This document shows positions 61,162-64,000 of a DNA stretch of 64,000 nt, piece after piece. Origin of the DNA: CAVYUC01 sp963816685 (GTDB taxonomy: Bacteria; Bacteroidota; Bacteroidia; Bacteroidales; Prolixibacteraceae). The notes under the pieces are model-generated. The model made no database searches. It had not been told where the DNA came from and was given only the letters and a program-made list of their open reading frames with translations. The stretch covers positions 1 to 64,000 of the forward strand of contig CAWFMB010000008.1 in the NCBI GenBank assembly GCA_963816685.1. Reading direction: 5' to 3'. The position numbers were made by a program, and so were the translations under genes. Position 1 is the first letter of the stretch, and each line of letters starts with the position of its first letter.

Positions 61162-64000
61162 ATGCAAAACAAAGGTGCAATATTTACGCTCGCTATTTTG
61201 TTTGCAGCAGTTTGTCTGTACCAGTTATCATTTACCTGGAAAGCACAGCAAATTGAAGATAAAGCAGCAGAATACGCACAGGGTGATCCTCAAAAAGAAA
61301 ACATTTACCTCGATTCAATTTCAGGTGAAGTTGTGTATAATTTTTTGGGTCTGAAAAAATTCACTTATAAAGAAGTAAAAGAACTTGAAATAAATTTAGG
61401 TCTTGACCTTAAAGGTGGAATGAACGTAACTCTTGAAGTTTCAGTAAATGATCTCATTAGAGCTATGTCGAATTACAGCACTGACTCTACTTTTAATGCC
61501 GCACTTGCGAGAGCTTCTCAACTTCAGCGTTCGAGTCAGGAAGATTTTGTTTCGCTTTTTGGACAGGCTTTCGAAGAGATTGATCCGAATGCAAAACTTG
61601 CTTCCATTTTTAATACACTGGAATTACGCGACAGGATTAATTTCAACACCACCAACAGTGAAGTTTTGGATGTAATCCGGCAGGAAACTGATGCAGCCAT
61701 CGACAACTCATTCAATATTCTTCGCACGCGTATCGACCGTTTTGGAGTTGCCCAGCCGAATATTCAGCAGTTGCAAACTAAAGGCCGCATACTTGTTGAA
61801 TTGCCGGGTGTAAAAGACCAGAATCGCGTACGTAACCTGTTGCAGGGAACTGCAAACCTCGAATTCTGGGAAACTTACGAAAACCAGGAAGTTTATCCTT
61901 ATTTGCTGCAGGCCAATGAGCGCATTAAAAACATGCAGGCAACTGAAAAGGGAAATCAAAATCAGAATATTGAAAGTTCATCTTCAGAAAATGAAACACA
62001 AGATAATGCTGAAGCTTCAAATGAAAGTGAAACCGTTTCATCTGCTGATTCCGATACTGCAAAAGAAAGCTCATTACTTTCGGAACTGGAAGCCGGTGCT
62101 GAGAATGATACTACTGCTGCAGGATTAAACGACCTGCAGAATTTTAAAAATGAATATCCGCTTTTTGCACTTTTGAATCCAAGCACCGACCAAAACGGAC
62201 AGTTATATCCTGGCCCGTCAATTGGAATTGCGCATTCAAAAGATACCGCCAGAGTAAACGATTTACTTCACCGGGAACAGATAAGAAGCATTTTTCCAAG
62301 GAATATGTTTTTCCGCTGGTCGGCAAAGCCGGTTGACCAGGCTGGAAACTATTACAGACTAATAGCACTGAAAGTTACCACCCGCGATGCTCAGGCACCA
62401 CTTAGCGGAGATGCAATTGTTGATGCACGTCAGGATTTCGATCAATTTGGCTCGAATCCCGAAGTAGCTATGTCAATGAACAGCGAAGGTTCAAAAGTTT
62501 GGCAGCGGATGACTAAAGAAAATATTGGAAAATCGATTGCAATTGTATTGGATGATTATGTACGTTCCTTTCCAACTGTTCAAAATGAAATTTCAGGAGG
62601 CCGCTCCAGCATTACCGGATTGGAAAGTATTGAAGAGGCAAAAGACCTTGCAAACATTTTGAAATCAGGAAAGATGCCGGCACCGGCACATATTATTCAG
62701 GAAGCAATTGTAGGTCCTTCATTGGGTCAGGAAGCAATTAACAGCGGATTTTTCTCCTTTGTTGTTGCATTTGTCCTTGTATTGATATACATGTTGTTCT
62801 TCTACAGCAAAAAAGCCGGACTGGCTGCCAACATTGCACTTATTACAAACGTATTCTTTTTGATTGGTGTGCTGGCTTCGCTTGGCGCAACATTAACATT
62901 ACCCGGAATTGCAGGGATTGTTCTTACACTTGGTATGGCAGTTGATGCGAACGTATTGATTTATGAAAGGGTTCAGGATGAATTAATTTCCGGAAAGGGC
63001 ATTAAACTTGCCATTTCGGATGGATACAAAAATGCTTATTCTGCAATCATCGACGGACAGGTTACCACACTTTTAACCGGTATCGTCCTTTACATTTTTG
63101 GTTCTGGCCCAATTAAAGGTTTTGCTACAACTTTAATTATTGGTATCCTGACTTCATTATTCACAGCCATTTTTATTACCCGCCTCATTTTTGAATGGCA
63201 GTTGGGCAAAAACAAAAAAATTACTTTTGTTTCGCGGGCTACAGAAAACTGGATTCGCAATACCTCGATTAAATTCCTTGAAAAAAGAAAACTTTTCTAT
63301 ATTATTTCTGCCACTTTCATAGTGATTTCCATTGGTTCACTTGTTGTTCGTGGATTAAATTACGGAATCGATTTTAAAGGGGGACGTACTTATGTTGTCC
63401 GTTTTGATGAGCAGGTAAAAGTGGATGAAGTTGCTCAGGCATTAAATGCTGTTTTTGGAGAATCTCCCGAAGTAAAAACATACGGTGAAAACAACCAGGT
63501 AAAAATTACAACAGAGTATAAGATTGATGATAACAGCGAAAACGTTGATAATGAAGTTGAAGGTTTATTAATGAAAGGACTTCAGGATGGCGGTTTTATT
63601 GATAAGACTGTAACTCTGCAGCAATTTACCGATGATTATCAGATGAGTTCCCAAAAAGTGGGACCAACTATTTCAGATGATATAAGGAAAGATTCGGCCA
63701 TTGCTATAGCTGTTGCTCTTGTTATCATTTTCATTTATATTTTAATTCGTTTCCGCAACTGGCAATATGGTTTGGGTGCTGTTATTGCACTTGCTCATGA
63801 TTCGTTGATTATTCTGGGAATCTTCTCTTTGTTGTATGGGATATTGCCTTTCTCACTTGAAATTGACCAGGCATTTATTGCAGCAATTCTTACAATTGTT
63901 GGTTACTCTATCAATGATACAGTAATTGTTTTTGACCGAATCAGGGAATTTATGGGGCTTTATCCGAAACGTACCAGGGGTGACAATTTCGATAATGCCA
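61162..64000 (+). CDS. secDF: Protein translocase subunit SecDF (fused, 3' partial)
   Basis: The ORF opens MQNKGAIFTLAILFAAVCLYQL at 61162 and is open to the window end (946 codons seen). The SecD part has GLDLKGGMNVTLEV, an Asn/Glu/Ser-rich low-complexity insert (about 265-320) usual in Bacteroidota, LSGDAIVDARQDFD, and six membrane helices with GMAVDANVLIYERVQDEL. The SecF part starts at about 712 (GLNYGIDFKGGRTYVVRF) and has helices with YSINDTVIVFDRIRE. Role: proton-driven completion of Sec-dependent export, upstream of the T9SS for the adhesin here. The gene continues beyond the window. Confidence 0.97.
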   Translation, partial: MQNKGAIFTLAILFAAVCLYQLSFTWKAQQIEDKAAEYAQGDPQKENIYLDSISGEVVYNFLGLKKFTYKEVKELEINLGLDLKGGMNVTLEVSVNDLIRAMSNYSTDSTFNAALARASQLQRSSQEDFVSLFGQAFEEIDPNAKLASIFNTLELRDRINFNTTNSEVLDVIRQETDAAIDNSFNILRTRIDRFGVAQPNIQQLQTKGRILVELPGVKDQNRVRNLLQGTANLEFWETYENQEVYPYLLQANERIKNMQATEKGNQNQNIESSSSENETQDNAEASNESETVSSADSDTAKESSLLSELEAGAENDTTAAGLNDLQNFKNEYPLFALLNPSTDQNGQLYPGPSIGIAHSKDTARVNDLLHREQIRSIFPRNMFFRWSAKPVDQAGNYYRLIALKVTTRDAQAPLSGDAIVDARQDFDQFGSNPEVAMSMNSEGSKVWQRMTKENIGKSIAIVLDDYVRSFPTVQNEISGGRSSITGLESIEEAKDLANILKSGKMPAPAHIIQEAIVGPSLGQEAINSGFFSFVVAFVLVLIYMLFFYSKKAGLAANIALITNVFFLIGVLASLGATLTLPGIAGIVLTLGMAVDANVLIYERVQDELISGKGIKLAISDGYKNAYSAIIDGQVTTLLTGIVLYIFGSGPIKGFATTLIIGILTSLFTAIFITRLIFEWQLGKNKKITFVSRATENWIRNTSIKFLEKRKLFYIISATFIVISIGSLVVRGLNYGIDFKGGRTYVVRFDEQVKVDEVAQALNAVFGESPEVKTYGENNQVKITTEYKIDDNSENVDNEVEGLLMKGLQDGGFIDKTVTLQQFTDDYQMSSQKVGPTISDDIRKDSAIAIAVALVIIFIYILIRFRNWQYGLGAVIALAHDSLIILGIFSLLYGILPFSLEIDQAFIAAILTIVGYSINDTVIVFDRIREFMGLYPKRTRGDNFDNA

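Noticed and set aside
1..64000. tRNA, rRNA or riboswitch genes
   Set aside because: I found no tRNA-like TTCGA-loop with matching acceptor arms, no rRNA segment and no riboswitch core I could support by eye. A covariance-model search would be decisive.

Overview
The window comes from a Bacteroidota genome, most like the Bacteroidales/Marinilabiliales (Prolixibacteraceae-type) lineages. The evidence is a giant adhesin ending in a gliding-type (type B) T9SS sorting domain, Bacteroidota-restricted families (DUF4783, DUF5107, DUF5916, DUF6266, DUF6565), a fused SecDF, BlaI/M56 signalling, TAnnTTTG -7 promoter boxes and the lack of clear Shine-Dalgarno sequences. I recognised no rRNA, tRNA, CRISPR array or prophage.

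Layout. 1-12.9 kb: the 3' part of one giant secreted repeat protein. It has 32 copies of a 216-bp Ig-like unit, 9 copies of a second ~210-bp unit, then SprB-like, HYR-like, cadherin-like and calcium-binding TSP3 repeats and the sorting domain. It is broken on paper by about a dozen 1-2 nt indels, nearly all inside the second repeat type. 12.9-14.2 kb: a gene-free nest of dispersed hairpin repeats. 14.2-19.1 kb: DUF3365 haem lipoprotein, BlaI/M56 pair, esterase and GH43 glycosidase. 19.2-19.9 kb: an MNT/HEPN pair with a broken HEPN gene. 20-23.3 kb: a DUF5107-TPR protein split by one frameshift. 23.4-25.2 kb: twelve ~110-bp hairpin repeats surrounding a GxxExxY (PD-(D/E)XK-like) gene. 25.2-42.4 kb: mostly housekeeping genes (phosphoribosyltransferase, large sensor kinase, RlmH, YihY, two rhomboids, MutL, Fe-alcohol dehydrogenase with ABM monooxygenase, Der, Era, deacetylase, FAD oxidoreductase). 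42.8-48.9 kb: a five-gene MacAB-TolC-like efflux operon. 49.3-53.7 kb: a long palindrome ahead of a DUF6266 gene, a GH30 galactanase-like enzyme with a sulfatase, and a BrnT/BrnA pair. 54-58.5 kb: tandem DUF5916 outer-membrane paralogs. 58.7-64 kb: malate dehydrogenase, retropepsin-like protein, GGCT-like protein, a small membrane protein and SecDF, cut by the window end.

How it fits together. Surface and envelope functions dominate: a T9SS adhesin, SecDF, an efflux pump, DUF5916 barrels, and exported glycan enzymes (GH43, GH30, sulfatase, esterase, deacetylase) without a SusC/SusD pair. The GH43 and GH30 resemble enzymes that attack type II arabinogalactan, but this is inference. The core genes (mutL, der, era, rlmH, mdh, secDF) are intact, while several accessory genes carry single frameshifts. 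These may be real decay or consensus errors; the sequence alone cannot tell.

The best candidate for an undescribed system is the GxxExxY nuclease-like gene embedded in its hairpin array at 23.4-25.2 kb. The bipartite hairpin family at 13.1-14.1 kb and the homogenised 216-bp adhesin array come next.
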